Notes: generated by a model not told the origin, from the letters alone. DNA of 64,000 nucleotides from Nitrosomonas marina (GCF_900111605.1 NZ_FOIA01000002.1:62001-126000); one strand, 5' to 3'. Positions 10,162-19,658 are shown, numbered from the stretch's first letter. Translations and numbers: made by a program.

Positions 10162-10779
10162 AGGCAACACGGATACTGCCAGCCGTTAATGAATCAATAT
10201 ACCATGCCGAATCAGCACGAAAACAAATAAAAAGATCTATCTGAAAGATTGGCATCAGAAGCCCGGTGGTGTGTTCATGCAGGTAAACCATGAATCTGGT
10301 CGACCCCGCAGGGAATGACTCGTTATCTGGCGCGACAATTTGTCACATTCCCAAATAACTGTTTCGCTGTGATAATGCAGTTATCGTTTATTCAATACAA
10401 ATAAATACAAACGCAATCACTCACTCTTAACACTTGTTTTCTCATGCTCTGTTTTACTAAATTTATTGTTATAAACCCTCATCATACTCAACACCAGTAG
10501 TACATCCGTTCAGATTACTTAACCTCCTGCTGCACACGCCCGTTTTACATATACTTCTGTAAAGCGGGCGTTTTTTATGAATAAATGCCCTGGCACCAGG
10601 CCAATTGAAACAGTTTGTGCAACAAAAGCATGATTCCCAAAACAGCAATCTATTCACTGGTAAAGCAAGATTGGATTTCCGCTGATGCGACAATATGCCG
10701 CATTCCCATTTGTCGGCTGCTCAAGCATAATGCTGCGCACATCATCAACAGCACACCTCAAAGTTTTTCAACCCGTTGT
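10162..10779. other. Intergenic region with a lone terminator
   Basis: This is 618 bases between the heme A synthase and the first sigma-factor gene. It contains a strong intrinsic terminator (10536-10576) far from any upstream stop codon, and a short inverted repeat GATAA-N5-TTATC at 10371-10385 that is only weakly Fur-like. The open frame from 10615 into the sigma gene is probably not translated, because family similarity starts at 10780. No tRNA or protein-coding gene is evident; a small RNA ending at the terminator is possible. Confidence 0.5.
10536..10576 (+). terminator. Rho-independent terminator
   Basis: Two 14-base arms (ACGCCCGTTTTACA and TGTAAAGCGGGCGT) pair with one G-T wobble around the 8-base loop TATACTTC, and are followed by a run of T. 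The T run on the + strand sets the direction. It lies 375 bases after the heme A synthase stop, so it ends either a long 3' UTR or a separate small transcript. Confidence 0.85.
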
Positions 10780-11283
10780 ATGAGTTCCAGCGTTTTTCTC
10801 ACCCAGGTATACTTAAAACATATTTTTGAGTTGCGCGCCTTTCTGTTAAGGCGCGTGGGATGCCGTGAAATTGCTGCAGAACTGGCACAGGAAACTTTTC
10901 TCCGGATGATGAATTATCAACACACTGAAGCCTTACACAATATTCGTGCATTACTTTACCAGATTGCCGGCAATCTGGCGGTGGATTATCACCGTATGCA
11001 AGTCAGACAGCCTGTCCATACGACCATCCACGAACTGTCCCCACACGATATCCCTGTCAGCGACGCCTCCGACCCCGCCCGAATTGTATTCGCACGTCAG
11101 ATCCTTGAACAATTGTGCCATGTTATCGAGGAGTTACCACCACAATGCCATCGCGCGTTTGTGTTGCACAAATTTGATGGCTTGTCCCATGCAGACATAG
11201 CGAGTCAATTGGGCATCACCCGTAATGCCGTCGAAAAACTGCTGATTCGTGCGCTTGTCCGGCTACGAAGAGTATTGGCATAA
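10780..11283 (+). CDS. FecI-family ECF sigma factor (module 1)
   Basis: The ATG at 10780 gives 167 residues, the normal FecI length. Region 2 is visible at about residues 10-75 (LRAFLLRRVGCREIAAELAQETFLR, then IRALLYQIAGNLAVDYHR), and region 4 at about 105-160 (LPPQCHRAFVLHKFDGLSHADIA and the helix-turn-helix LGITRNAVEKLLIRAL). Such sigma factors direct transcription of a ferric-siderophore receptor when the receptor signals through FecR. fecR-like and TonB-receptor genes follow directly, so the target is presumably the receptor at 12788-15148. Confidence 0.93.
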   Translation: MSSSVFLTQVYLKHIFELRAFLLRRVGCREIAAELAQETFLRMMNYQHTEALHNIRALLYQIAGNLAVDYHRMQVRQPVHTTIHELSPHDIPVSDASDPARIVFARQILEQLCHVIEELPPQCHRAFVLHKFDGLSHADIASQLGITRNAVEKLLIRALVRLRRVLA

Positions 11284-11291
11284 TTGCAGTA

Positions 11292-12227
11292 ATGCCCAAG
11301 CCAAAATTTATCGACCATACACGACATACGCAGAAAGATAATTCACTGACCGAAGAAGCGGCAGCCTGGTTTCTGCGTATGCAGCAAAGTAACCGCAGTG
11401 ACAGCGAACAGCAAGCCCTTGAGGCATGGCTGTCACAAAGCGAGGCGCATCGTGCTGAATATCAGCAGTACGTCCGGCTTTGGCACAATCTTGACCATCT
11501 GGAACCGAAACCCCGAAAAAAACTCCGTGCCACAGTTGCAGGAATACTGGTTCTGTTATTGATATTCGGCACTTTCCAGTGGATCTTCCATATAGAAGAA
11601 GTAATCGTTACCGCTGTTGGGGAACACGAACGTATTGTTCTGGCTGATGGTACAACCATCGACATCAATACGAATACAAAGCTGCGACTGGCATTATTCG
11701 GGTTCACGCGCACAGTTACCATTGAACACGGCGAAGTATTGTTCAAAACAGGGAGCGAACGCCTTCGCGCTTTTACGGTAAACGCAGGAAGCGGTGTAAT
11801 ACGGCATATCGGAACAGAATTTAATGTTTTCACGGAGGATGGCGAAACTACCGTTGCCGTGCTGGAAGGCGCTGTTGAGATTTCTTTGGAGGATCAGGAC
11901 AATGCCAAAGCGATCGTTAATAGCGGACAGCAGCTGTCTTACTCTGGGCAAGGTCTATCGGATATCTCGCGCGCGGACTCAGAAACCGCAACTGCCTGGC
12001 GCAAAAACAGGCTGATATTTCGGGACACGCCACTGAACGAAGTTGTACGCCAGATTAACCGCTATCATACCCGTCCCGTCAAACTCGGTGAACCGCAGCT
12101 ACATGGCCATAAGGTCAGCGGCGAGTTCAATACAACAGATCGCGACGGGCTGATCATCGCTTTAAAAACATTGTATGGATTGAATTCCAGCGAACTGGAT
12201 GACATGACAGTACTTTACGCTAAATAA
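11292..12227 (+). CDS. FecR-family anti-sigma/signal transducer (module 1)
   Basis: The 311-residue protein has the cytoplasmic N-terminal FecR domain (EEAAAWFLRMQQSNRSDSEQ, then AWLSQSEAHRAEYQQY), one transmembrane helix at about residues 78-95, and a periplasmic FecR domain (ADGTTIDINTNTKLRL, GEVLFKTG, GTEFNVF, VLEGAVEI). It holds the sigma factor and receives the signal from the N-terminal domain of the TonB receptor. It begins 8 bases after the sigma gene, which indicates translational coupling. Confidence 0.94.
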   Translation: MPKPKFIDHTRHTQKDNSLTEEAAAWFLRMQQSNRSDSEQQALEAWLSQSEAHRAEYQQYVRLWHNLDHLEPKPRKKLRATVAGILVLLLIFGTFQWIFHIEEVIVTAVGEHERIVLADGTTIDINTNTKLRLALFGFTRTVTIEHGEVLFKTGSERLRAFTVNAGSGVIRHIGTEFNVFTEDGETTVAVLEGAVEISLEDQDNAKAIVNSGQQLSYSGQGLSDISRADSETATAWRKNRLIFRDTPLNEVVRQINRYHTRPVKLGEPQLHGHKVSGEFNTTDRDGLIIALKTLYGLNSSELDDMTVLYAK

Positions 12228-12787
12228 CAGCTTAAAACCCGAATGCCATACCGCATTACGTGTTGCGAAGGCAAGCACCGTTACCGGGCAAACAAAGGTA
12301 CTGTATCAACGCATCGATTCGCGTTCATGTGCCGAACAATCACTGTCGTGCGTAAATACCGATTAGCTCGCCGAATCGATGCCAAATTCACTCCCCGCCA
12401 TCTGGCTCTTGGTCTCCTTGTCAATTGTCCTGACACGACGCCAATTCAGACATATTCGCCGCAAATCCAGGCCAGCATGTTACGTTCCTTGAAACGCTTC
12501 AATATGAGCGCAGCCCATTCCGGCTCCTGCAGCAACAATGATTCCGTATCAGCGACCGGGACACCTGGCAAATACCGATAAGCAGGTAGCTGGATATCAG
12601 TCACAATCATGGGCGATATTCCAATTCGATCAAATCGCTATCCAGTTTCATTTGTGCTGCAGATACACCCCTTGCCTGTCGTTTAAATTTTTCAACATTT
12701 GAATGTCAGGTGATTGATCCGTTTTTCGTTTTACTCAATATACCGGTCTGACCGGTTTTACTATAAATAGAATAACGGAGAAAAAGA
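12228..12787. other. Intergenic region upstream of TonB receptor 1
   Basis: This is 560 bases. The promoter-proximal end (12740-12787) holds a palindrome and a TATAAA-like element. The rest contains short minus-strand open fragments that look like eroded coding sequence: a 54-codon ORF at 12446-12610 whose ATG overlaps the TGA of another short open fragment upstream, and a further open stretch in another frame around 12365-12470. None matches a family I recognise. The + strand open frame 12243-12581 has Cys/His/Arg-rich composition unlike a real protein and was not called. Confidence 0.4.
12742..12767 (+). promoter_or_regulatory. Palindromic operator-like site and -10-like element before TonB receptor 1
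   Basis: Two ACCGGT hexamers separated by CTG (12742-12756) form an almost perfect 15-base palindrome, followed 5 bases later by TATAAA (12762-12767), 20 bases before the ATG. The overlap with the expected -35 region suggests a regulator or sigma binding site. This is read from the sequence only; the cognate protein is unknown. Confidence 0.35.
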
Positions 12788-15148
12788 ATGAACAATGTAT
12801 CAAGGGCGCTCGTGTTTTATTTTCTGCTAGCCGGGCCAGCACTTGCACAAAGTACAGCATTAAATATCCCGGCGCAGAACCTGCCGGATGCCTTGTACAG
12901 CCTGTCCAGTCAGACAGGGGTACAGTTGCTGTTTGATGCCGAGGATATGAAAAACCTGCAAAGCCGATCCGTAAAAGGTTCTATGAATTCCGAAATGGCG
13001 CTGGATCGCCTGCTTGCAGATACGCCCTATACGTATGAGGCAAGCAGCACAAACACATATGTTATCAAAACAGCTCCGGCAGAAAAGCCACATCTGATGC
13101 CGGAAGTCAAAGTGACGGGAGTGATTGACCCGGACTCGCCTTACAGTACACGATATAACGTGCCCAGTACGACGACCGCAACCAAAACAAATACACCGAT
13201 CATGGAAACCCCGATGGGCATTCAAGTGGTGCCCAAATCGGTACTCAACGACCAACAGGCCATTACGTTAGAGCAATCGTTGAACAATATCAGCGGTGTT
13301 TTCCCTGGTCTCGGGTTTAACGGCGTCGAAACGTTCAATATCCGGGGGTTTGATACCTTTGATTACTATCGAAACGGTGTGCGGTTTCAATCAGCGCTGA
13401 CACAAACCGGCAATAGAGAAATCGCCAACTTGGAAAGGATTGAAGTACTGAAAGGCCCCGCGTCCATTTTATTCGGCAGGATTGAACCAGGCGGCATGAT
13501 CAATCTGGTGCCGAAAGCACCGCAAGCCAAGTCATATTATTCGCTGCAACAACAATTCGGTTCATACAACCTGTACCGTACAACCCTGGATGCCACCGGT
13601 GGTTTGAATCAGGATGATTCGCTCTTGTATCGCCTGAATTTTGCTTACGAAGACAAAGGCTCATTCCGTCAGTTTGTCGACAATCATCATTTTTTTGTCG
13701 CGCCGGTGATTCAATGGCAGATATCAAACCGTACGCAGATCACCGCTGAAATGGAATATAAAACAGGAAAATTCACGCCGGATTACGGTTTCCCTGCAAT
13801 CGGCAACCGGCCGGCCAATTTACCAATCAACCGGAACCTGGGGGAATCCTTTAGCAAAGGTAATTATGATGAAATTACAGCGGGTTTCCATTGGTCGCAT
13901 GCATTGAATGACAACTGGGAAATTAAACACCGCTTTTATTTGCAACGCACTGACGAAGAGGACAATGCTGTCATACCGTCAGGATTACGTGTTGACAATC
14001 GAACACTGGACCGGTTTTTTGCCGGATTCAGAAATAATGATGTCGAAACTTATACAACCAATGTAGACATTACCGGGAATTTTGAAACATTTGGCATCCA
14101 GCATACGGTATTGATGGGAGGTGATTATTATAATTTTAAAAACAGCGGTCTCTTGATCGATAATTTTAATTTCCCATCCATTGATATTTTTAATCCAATA
14201 CATGGAGGAACAGCAGTTCGCGATCCACTCGATGATTTTCTTTTTCAGACACGTGAAGACTGGTTTGGTCTGTATTTTCAAGACCAGATTAAATTACCCT
14301 ATAACGTTCATATACTGGCAGGTTTTCGCTACGATAATGCACGGATCGAGGCCGACAACACGTTTGGTGGTGTAACGACTTTTCTAGACAGCAAGCAAGA
14401 CAGGATATCACCGCGTGTCGGTGTACTATGGCAGCCGATACGGTTTGTCTCTTTTTACGGCAATTATGTTGAAAATTTTGGTGCTCCCAATTTATTTGCC
14501 ACTGGAATAAATGGTCAATCACTCAGAGCAGAAACTGCGCAACAGTGGGAAGCCGGGATTAAAACAGAATTTTTTGATGGACGCTTGAGTACGACTGCAG
14601 CCTGGTTTCAGTTGACCAAGCAAAATATGGCTGTTGGCCACCCGGATCCGCAACTGGCCGCACAAGGTTTCTCTGTATTGACCGGTGAAGCGCGAAATGA
14701 AGGCGTTGAACTGGACATTAACGGCGAATTGCTGCCGGGTTGGAATGTCATAGCCAACTATGCCTATATTGATTCGGACATCACTCGAGCTAATGACGCA
14801 ACACTGGGTAATCGCTTCCCCAATGTTCCCAAACACGCCGGAAATATCTGGTCGACCTACGCTTTTCAGAATGAATCCCTGCGCGGCCTGAAAATCGGTG
14901 GTGGAGTCACGTTGAGAGGCAAGCGCGAAGGTAATCTGGATAATGATTTTCAGATGCCCGGTTATGCAGTATTTAACCTGATGACCAGTTATGCGATAAA
15001 ACTGGGAAAAGCGCGGGTAACGGCGCAATTCAATGTCAATAATCTGTTTGATAAAGAATATTTCCCAAGCAGCGGTGGCTTTAACCGCATGCGTATTACA
15101 GTAGGCACGCCGCGCGTTTTCCTTGGATCAATTCGGATAGAATATTAA
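12788..15148 (+). CDS. TonB-dependent siderophore receptor with signalling domain (module 1)
   Basis: The 786-residue outer-membrane receptor has a signal peptide (cleavage near residue 20, ALAQ), an STN signalling domain at about 25-85 (NIPAQNLPDALYSLSSQTG), a plug domain at about 135-245 (TPMGIQVVPKSVL, IEVLKGPASILFGRIEPGG), and a beta-barrel to the C-terminus, which ends in an aromatic residue (IRIEY). STN-containing receptors transport ferric siderophores and signal to FecR. The ATG follows CGGAG at 12776-12780. Together with the two upstream genes it forms a FecIRA-type cell-surface signalling system. The ligand cannot be told from sequence. Confidence 0.95.
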   Translation: MNNVSRALVFYFLLAGPALAQSTALNIPAQNLPDALYSLSSQTGVQLLFDAEDMKNLQSRSVKGSMNSEMALDRLLADTPYTYEASSTNTYVIKTAPAEKPHLMPEVKVTGVIDPDSPYSTRYNVPSTTTATKTNTPIMETPMGIQVVPKSVLNDQQAITLEQSLNNISGVFPGLGFNGVETFNIRGFDTFDYYRNGVRFQSALTQTGNREIANLERIEVLKGPASILFGRIEPGGMINLVPKAPQAKSYYSLQQQFGSYNLYRTTLDATGGLNQDDSLLYRLNFAYEDKGSFRQFVDNHHFFVAPVIQWQISNRTQITAEMEYKTGKFTPDYGFPAIGNRPANLPINRNLGESFSKGNYDEITAGFHWSHALNDNWEIKHRFYLQRTDEEDNAVIPSGLRVDNRTLDRFFAGFRNNDVETYTTNVDITGNFETFGIQHTVLMGGDYYNFKNSGLLIDNFNFPSIDIFNPIHGGTAVRDPLDDFLFQTREDWFGLYFQDQIKLPYNVHILAGFRYDNARIEADNTFGGVTTFLDSKQDRISPRVGVLWQPIRFVSFYGNYVENFGAPNLFATGINGQSLRAETAQQWEAGIKTEFFDGRLSTTAAWFQLTKQNMAVGHPDPQLAAQGFSVLTGEARNEGVELDINGELLPGWNVIANYAYIDSDITRANDATLGNRFPNVPKHAGNIWSTYAFQNESLRGLKIGGGVTLRGKREGNLDNDFQMPGYAVFNLMTSYAIKLGKARVTAQFNVNNLFDKEYFPSSGGFNRMRITVGTPRVFLGSIRIEY

Positions 15149-15247
15149 CTGAGTAAATTGGCGGCGCCACTTGCCTCCCTTCATGCCTATCTCACAATAC
15201 GCACTGACCGTAACCAGCCACCCTGCACCTGCTGTGGCCGATCAGGC

Positions 15248-15619
15248 TCACTTAACGATTTGGCGTGCCGTTTCGAGATAGCGCAATCCTTCTGCTCGGG
15301 TAGTTTCAGTGTCGCCAGTTTCTGAACCGACATGCACTGCTTCAAGCGTTTCTGTCAGCTCCAGCATTGAGGCATTGATTTTTTCAAGTGCATTTTCAAG
15401 TGTGTATGTCAGTTCATGAATCTGTTGCATATCAAGCGCACTCAGTGTCTCCTGCTTCAAAACTTCAGAGAGTTTCTGGTTATATTCGGAAAAATTGACC
15501 AGCGCCTGCTCAAGCGTCTCTGATGGCTTGCCTTTGAAGTGACCGTGCGAATCGTCCGCTGCAGCAGCGGATGCCACCATAAAAAACTGAATGATAATTA
15601 ACCCAATAATTTTGTTCAT
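15248..15619 (-). CDS. Small periplasmic protein, DUF6746-like
   Basis: This 123-residue protein has a signal peptide (residues 1-20, ASAAAADD) and a highly helical, acidic mature part (HFKGKPSETLEQALVNFSEY, then IHELTYTLENALEKI). It resembles the DUF6746 family of small periplasmic proteins, whose function is not known to me. A GGAG ribosome site precedes the ATG. It stands alone between TonB receptor 1 and the PepSY protein, with all its neighbours in the opposite orientation or far away. Confidence 0.75.
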   Translation of the reverse strand: MNKIIGLIIIQFFMVASAAAADDSHGHFKGKPSETLEQALVNFSEYNQKLSEVLKQETLSALDMQQIHELTYTLENALEKINASMLELTETLEAVHVGSETGDTETTRAEGLRYLETARQIVK

Positions 15620-16191
15620 GACATCTCCTTTTAAAATTCATTAATTATCCAGCATAACATAACGTATATAAGCACTTTGACAATAGCGCACTTTTCACAC
15701 TGATTGACACACCAAGACGCTGATACCATATGTAAACAGTGCGGAACAGCAAGTCAGACGGGATAATTTCCAACCAGCAGACTTGTAAGGCCTGCCGCCG
15801 ACAAGTAGAGCATCAATGTGATAAGACCAGCTGATCGCTTAGTAATACCTGTTTGATACTGCGGCTGCCTAGACTAGCTTATTCTATTCAACGGTGGTCC
15901 GCCACTTCATCTTTGCCACCCAGCGATAAATAAGTGCGCGGGGTGGATTCCGGTCATATTGACGTACCAATGGTGAAAAACATACCGTGTCAAATTGGTT
16001 GATATCTATGGACCAGTTTGTGATCTCGAAATAAATGCTGAGATGCAATAAGTTTCCGTTCCCTGCTACTTAATATCAACCAATCAAACTCATATCAGTG
16101 AACCTATAGATTCAACTTCAACAACCAGATTGCACTACTGTCAAAAACTTCAGAGGCAAGGCTCGTAATCGCATCAATTACGCTGTTGCGT
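15620..16191. other. Intergenic region with a possible IS21-type end remnant
   Basis: This is 572 bases without a convincing ORF. The segment 15943-16002 (GTGGATTCCGGTCATATTGAC, and later GTGTCAAATTGG) resembles the multiple terminal repeats of IS21-family elements from memory, but no transposase is next to it and the match was not tested. The rest holds the putative promoter side of the small periplasmic gene and low-complexity sequence. Confidence 0.3.
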
Positions 16192-17511
16192 TCAGCGTAT
16201 CTCGATTTCCACAGGTTGATTGCCGGGTGATATATCGCGTACTGCCAGTTTGTTGCGAGCTGTCCTTTTTTTCCACCAGATATAGACGCCCGTGACACTG
16301 AGCATGGCGACAACCAGACCCATCAATGAAATCAGAATACGCCCTGGTAATCCGAGAATACGCCCTGAATGCAGTGGAAACTGGGCGTCTAAAAAAATGT
16401 CTGCCGCTGTTCCTTCCCAAGGTAATTTTTCACCAAGAAAACGCCCGTCTATGCCATCGTAAAACAGGCTTTTGTGACCAGCCCCTCCGACACCATGGTC
16501 TGCCTCCGGATAAAAAAACCGCACACCGTATATACCAAAACTTTGGGAATAAAACATCGATCCCGCCGGCTCCTGCCATTTCTTTTCTTTTGCATCGCCC
16601 TCGGCAACTGTGAGAATTTCGGCAAAGGTCACAGCGGGCATGATCGGTTCATGTCTTGGATTTGGTTCGCGAATTTCAAACGGTGTGGGTGTTACCTTGG
16701 AAACGCTATTCATGATCGGAAAGAATACCTCCCGATACAAATTCATGGAGAATGCCGTAAACGCGACAATAAATAAAATACCCCATGTCCACAGACTGAC
16801 TGCTCGATGCAAATCGAAATTTAATTTATAGGTGCTCGCATTAGTACGAATTTTCCATGCAGGCTTCCAGCGCTGCCAGAAGCTTTTTGTAACAGTACGA
16901 GCTTCTTCTGAGTCTGGTGCATCATCAATCTGTAAATCACCAGCTTTTTGCCGGCTCCGCTTGCGGGCAGGTAACGTAAGATAAGCACCCACGAAACAAT
17001 CCAGTGTCCACAGAACTGCAATAATACCCAGCAGCCAGATACCCCATCGGTCTATTCCCCATATCTCGGGTAAATGTAACGTAAAATGCAGTTTATACAG
17101 AAAGGAAACAAACGTTTCTTTTGTGATTGGCCAAACAGCGCCCCATTCCCGTTTCCCGAGCTCTTCTCCTGATACAGGATCAACGAATACCTGGTTAAAT
17201 CCGGGTTCAAACAGTCTGTTGGTATCAGGATTAACACGACCGCTGACTCCAAAACTGATCGATTCGCCTTCTTCTACCATTAATGGAATTGATCGAACAG
17301 TAATTTCAGGATAGCGTTCTTCTACTTGCTGTGCGAGCAATAATGGTGATTGTTTTGGGCCACTGGATTTTGTCTCAACCAGATGTGGATTCAGCCAGTC
17401 ATCCAGCTCATGATCCCAGGAGATTATGGCTCCGGTAAAGCCTGTCACAAAGAGAAATGCTGCTGTGATAAGACCCATCCAGCGATGCACTGTTGTCCAG
17501 AATACTCGCAT
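16192..17511 (-). CDS. PepSY-associated membrane protein (PiuB-like, iron-regulated)
   Basis: This 439-residue inner-membrane protein has four hydrophobic segments (about residues 13-31, 156-178, 240-256 and 395-416) and typical PepSY_TM features: the opening TVHRWMGLITAAFLFVTGF, the region LHFTLHLPEIWG, and the C-terminal GRILISLMGLVVAMLSVTG. Family members are often encoded near siderophore receptors and are proposed to act in reduction or uptake of ferric siderophores. A -35/-10 promoter with an adjacent Fur box lies about 165 bases upstream, supporting iron-repressed expression. The product ends in a short charged tail (EIEIR). Confidence 0.9.
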   Translation of the reverse strand: MRVFWTTVHRWMGLITAAFLFVTGFTGAIISWDHELDDWLNPHLVETKSSGPKQSPLLLAQQVEERYPEITVRSIPLMVEEGESISFGVSGRVNPDTNRLFEPGFNQVFVDPVSGEELGKREWGAVWPITKETFVSFLYKLHFTLHLPEIWGIDRWGIWLLGIIAVLWTLDCFVGAYLTLPARKRSRQKAGDLQIDDAPDSEEARTVTKSFWQRWKPAWKIRTNASTYKLNFDLHRAVSLWTWGILFIVAFTAFSMNLYREVFFPIMNSVSKVTPTPFEIREPNPRHEPIMPAVTFAEILTVAEGDAKEKKWQEPAGSMFYSQSFGIYGVRFFYPEADHGVGGAGHKSLFYDGIDGRFLGEKLPWEGTAADIFLDAQFPLHSGRILGLPGRILISLMGLVVAMLSVTGVYIWWKKRTARNKLAVRDISPGNQPVEIEIR

Positions 17512-18212
17512 AGTTTTTTTCTCCTGTTGTTCGATCTTTCTGTAGTTTGTTATAAAAATCTTGCATTTGGCTTAGTAATGGCTGTATTTTGAGCTTCGCT
17601 TATCCACTCTGTAATGAAAACAACCCATACTGATATTAATAGTTTTGTCCGCGCGACCAAGCCCTTTCCAGTCGATTATAATTGTACAGATTTTGTATAC
17701 AAATAAAAATCATTCTCATATATAATGTGCCCGGAAAGCTAATCTTATGCATAAATTTCATATATTTTATTGGTCATGAATCGCTACACATCGAGAACAT
17801 GTATAGCTCCAATTCATAGGGGTGAATATTAGGATCGTCACTTTATAGTAATTTATCAGAAAACCAGGGCAACAGAAGATTCCAGATCGTCTGAGCAATT
17901 AGCACTCAACAGTTTCTACTGAAACCGCATATCAGAATAGACAGATTATCGCTTCCTCCCGGGAATTTTAACGCCAATACCGTGACAGGTCGGCTGTACG
18001 CACTGCAATGGGTAACATTTTTGGGTTGCCACACACCGAGTTTTTGTATGTATAGCAGGATTCATTATCGTTATTCCGATAGTTTCCAGGATCATTATCT
18101 GGTCTCGAAAATGCCGTTCACGAAAAAGCACGACAACGACATGCGAGCAATTGCGCCAACAGAAGATGACTGCACTGTGCTGCACATTGCATCACAGTCA
18201 TCATTAATTCTT
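17512..18212. other. Divergent intergenic region with Fur-controlled promoter
   Basis: This is 701 bases between divergent genes. It contains the minus-strand promoter and Fur box for the PepSY gene (17675-17727). A weakly Fur-like A/T-rich stretch (CATTATCGTTATTCCGATAG, about 18062-18081) precedes the efflux operon. The frame of the outer-membrane factor is open from 17982, but the residues before 18213 do not look like its family. No RNA gene was seen. Confidence 0.5.
17675..17727 (-). promoter_or_regulatory. Fur-box promoter of the PepSY gene
   Basis: On the minus strand TTGTAT (17697-17702) and TATAAT (17675-17680) are separated by 16 bases, a good sigma-70 promoter. Directly upstream and touching the -35, bases 17703-17727 read TATATATGAGAATGATTTTTAT-like, matching the GATAATGATAATCATTATC Fur consensus well in its core (GAGAATGATTTTTAT). 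Repression by Fur with iron is the expected control. Confidence 0.75.
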
Positions 18213-19658
18213 ATGCGCGGGTTCATCAAGTCAATTTTGCTGTTATGCTTTTCAGTGTGCTTGCTACTGCTTGCCAGTGGCTGCCAGAACATCCTCGATA
18301 GGCAACCACCCGATCTGCATCCACAGCTGCCGCAGGAATGGAGTGTCTCGCTTGATATTGATGATTTTTCCGACCAGAGCTGGGTACGGTCGTTTGGCGA
18401 TCCTGTGTTAAGTGCATTGGTTGAACGCGCGCTCACGCACAACTTTAATCTGAAATCGGCTGCGGCCCGCGTCGACGCCGCCATAGCGCAGGCACGTATT
18501 GACAGTGCCGGTTTGTGGCCGCAGTTGTCGTTTGCACCGGCATATCAATATACGCAGGTGCGCAGCGCGGGTTTTGGTTCGGCGGAATTCAGCGTATTTG
18601 AAGCCATGTTCAATCTGAGCTGGGAACTGGACGTCTGGGGGCGCATACGATCTCTGAGAGCGGCTTCTCTCGAAGACGCCGAAGCGGCGGGCGCGGATTT
18701 TAACGCTGCGCGGTTATCGCTGGCGGCTCGGGTGGCGCAGAATTATTTTGCCCTGCTTGAGGCGCGGCTTCAGACACAGGTTGCCGAACAATCCGTTGCC
18801 GATCGCAGTAATATTGCCATTGTCACTCAGGGGCGCTTTGAAAAAGGCCTGGTACGGGGACTTGACGTACGGCTGGCGCGGACCGACCTGGCCAATGCAA
18901 AATCCCAACTGGCACAGACAAAAAACCGTGTACAGGTTATTACCCGGCAGCTTGAAGTATTATTGGGAGAATATCCGTCCGATGACTGGCAAAAAGTCGT
19001 CCAATCAATGTCCGAATTAAAAGGGATGGCGGATGCATCTATCCCAAATGTGCTGGCAGCCCTGCCCGACCCACCCGAATTGCTGCCCGCAGGGCTGCCA
19101 TCGGATTTGTTAGCCCGACGGCCCGATCTGATTGCAGCATTCAGGCGGCTGCATGCTGCCGACGCGCGGCTGAACAGCGCGAAAAAGCTGATGCTGCCGC
19201 GTATCACACTGACAGGTACAGGCGGAACACGCGATACCGCGCTGGTTGACCTTGCCGATCCACGGTCCGCAGTCTGGAACCTCTTTGCGGGGATAATGCA
19301 TCCGATATTTACCGGTGGCAGGATTCGCGGAGGAATTCAGCTCAATGAAGCGCGTGTGGAGGAAGCACTCAACCGCTATCATGACGTGGCGCTCAATGCT
19401 TTCAGGGAAGTTGAACAGGCGCTGGCAGCAGAGGAATGGCTGCGCGAACAGGAAAAGGTTTTACGCGAAGCCGTTGAACAAACCCGCGCAAGCCATGAAC
19501 TCGCATTGTATTATTACCGCCTTGGCTTCATCCAGATCCTGACATTGCTGGACAGCTACCGAAGCAACCTGAACGCACAGAGCGCTCATCTTTCGGTGCA
19601 ACGGCAGCTATTGAACAATCGCATTAGTCTTTACCTCGCTTTGGGAGGAAGCATTTGA
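18213..19658 (+). CDS. Outer-membrane efflux factor, NodT/OprM family
   Basis: The ATG at 18213 gives a 481-residue lipoprotein: hydrophobic segment, then lipobox LLASGC (Cys at about residue 23). Two OEP repeats follow, with NodT landmarks SWELDVWGRIRSL, ARVAQNYFALLEAR, LLARRPDLIAAFRRL and DVALNAFREVEQALA. It forms the trimeric outer-membrane channel of the efflux pump. Its stop overlaps the TTG start of the adaptor gene, so the three efflux genes are translationally coupled. The 77 extra codons upstream in frame were rejected because the lipoprotein signal begins at 18213. Confidence 0.94.
   Translation: MRGFIKSILLLCFSVCLLLLASGCQNILDRQPPDLHPQLPQEWSVSLDIDDFSDQSWVRSFGDPVLSALVERALTHNFNLKSAAARVDAAIAQARIDSAGLWPQLSFAPAYQYTQVRSAGFGSAEFSVFEAMFNLSWELDVWGRIRSLRAASLEDAEAAGADFNAARLSLAARVAQNYFALLEARLQTQVAEQSVADRSNIAIVTQGRFEKGLVRGLDVRLARTDLANAKSQLAQTKNRVQVITRQLEVLLGEYPSDDWQKVVQSMSELKGMADASIPNVLAALPDPPELLPAGLPSDLLARRPDLIAAFRRLHAADARLNSAKKLMLPRITLTGTGGTRDTALVDLADPRSAVWNLFAGIMHPIFTGGRIRGGIQLNEARVEEALNRYHDVALNAFREVEQALAAEEWLREQEKVLREAVEQTRASHELALYYYRLGFIQILTLLDSYRSNLNAQSAHLSVQRQLLNNRISLYLALGGSI

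Noticed and set aside
12243..12581. 112-codon + strand frame after fecR module 1
   Set aside because: Cys/Arg/His-rich, no start signal, no family; the opposite strand looks more like eroded coding sequence.
14519..15028. 169-codon minus-strand frame within TonB receptor 1
   Set aside because: Antisense to the conserved beta-barrel and no ribosome site or family match.
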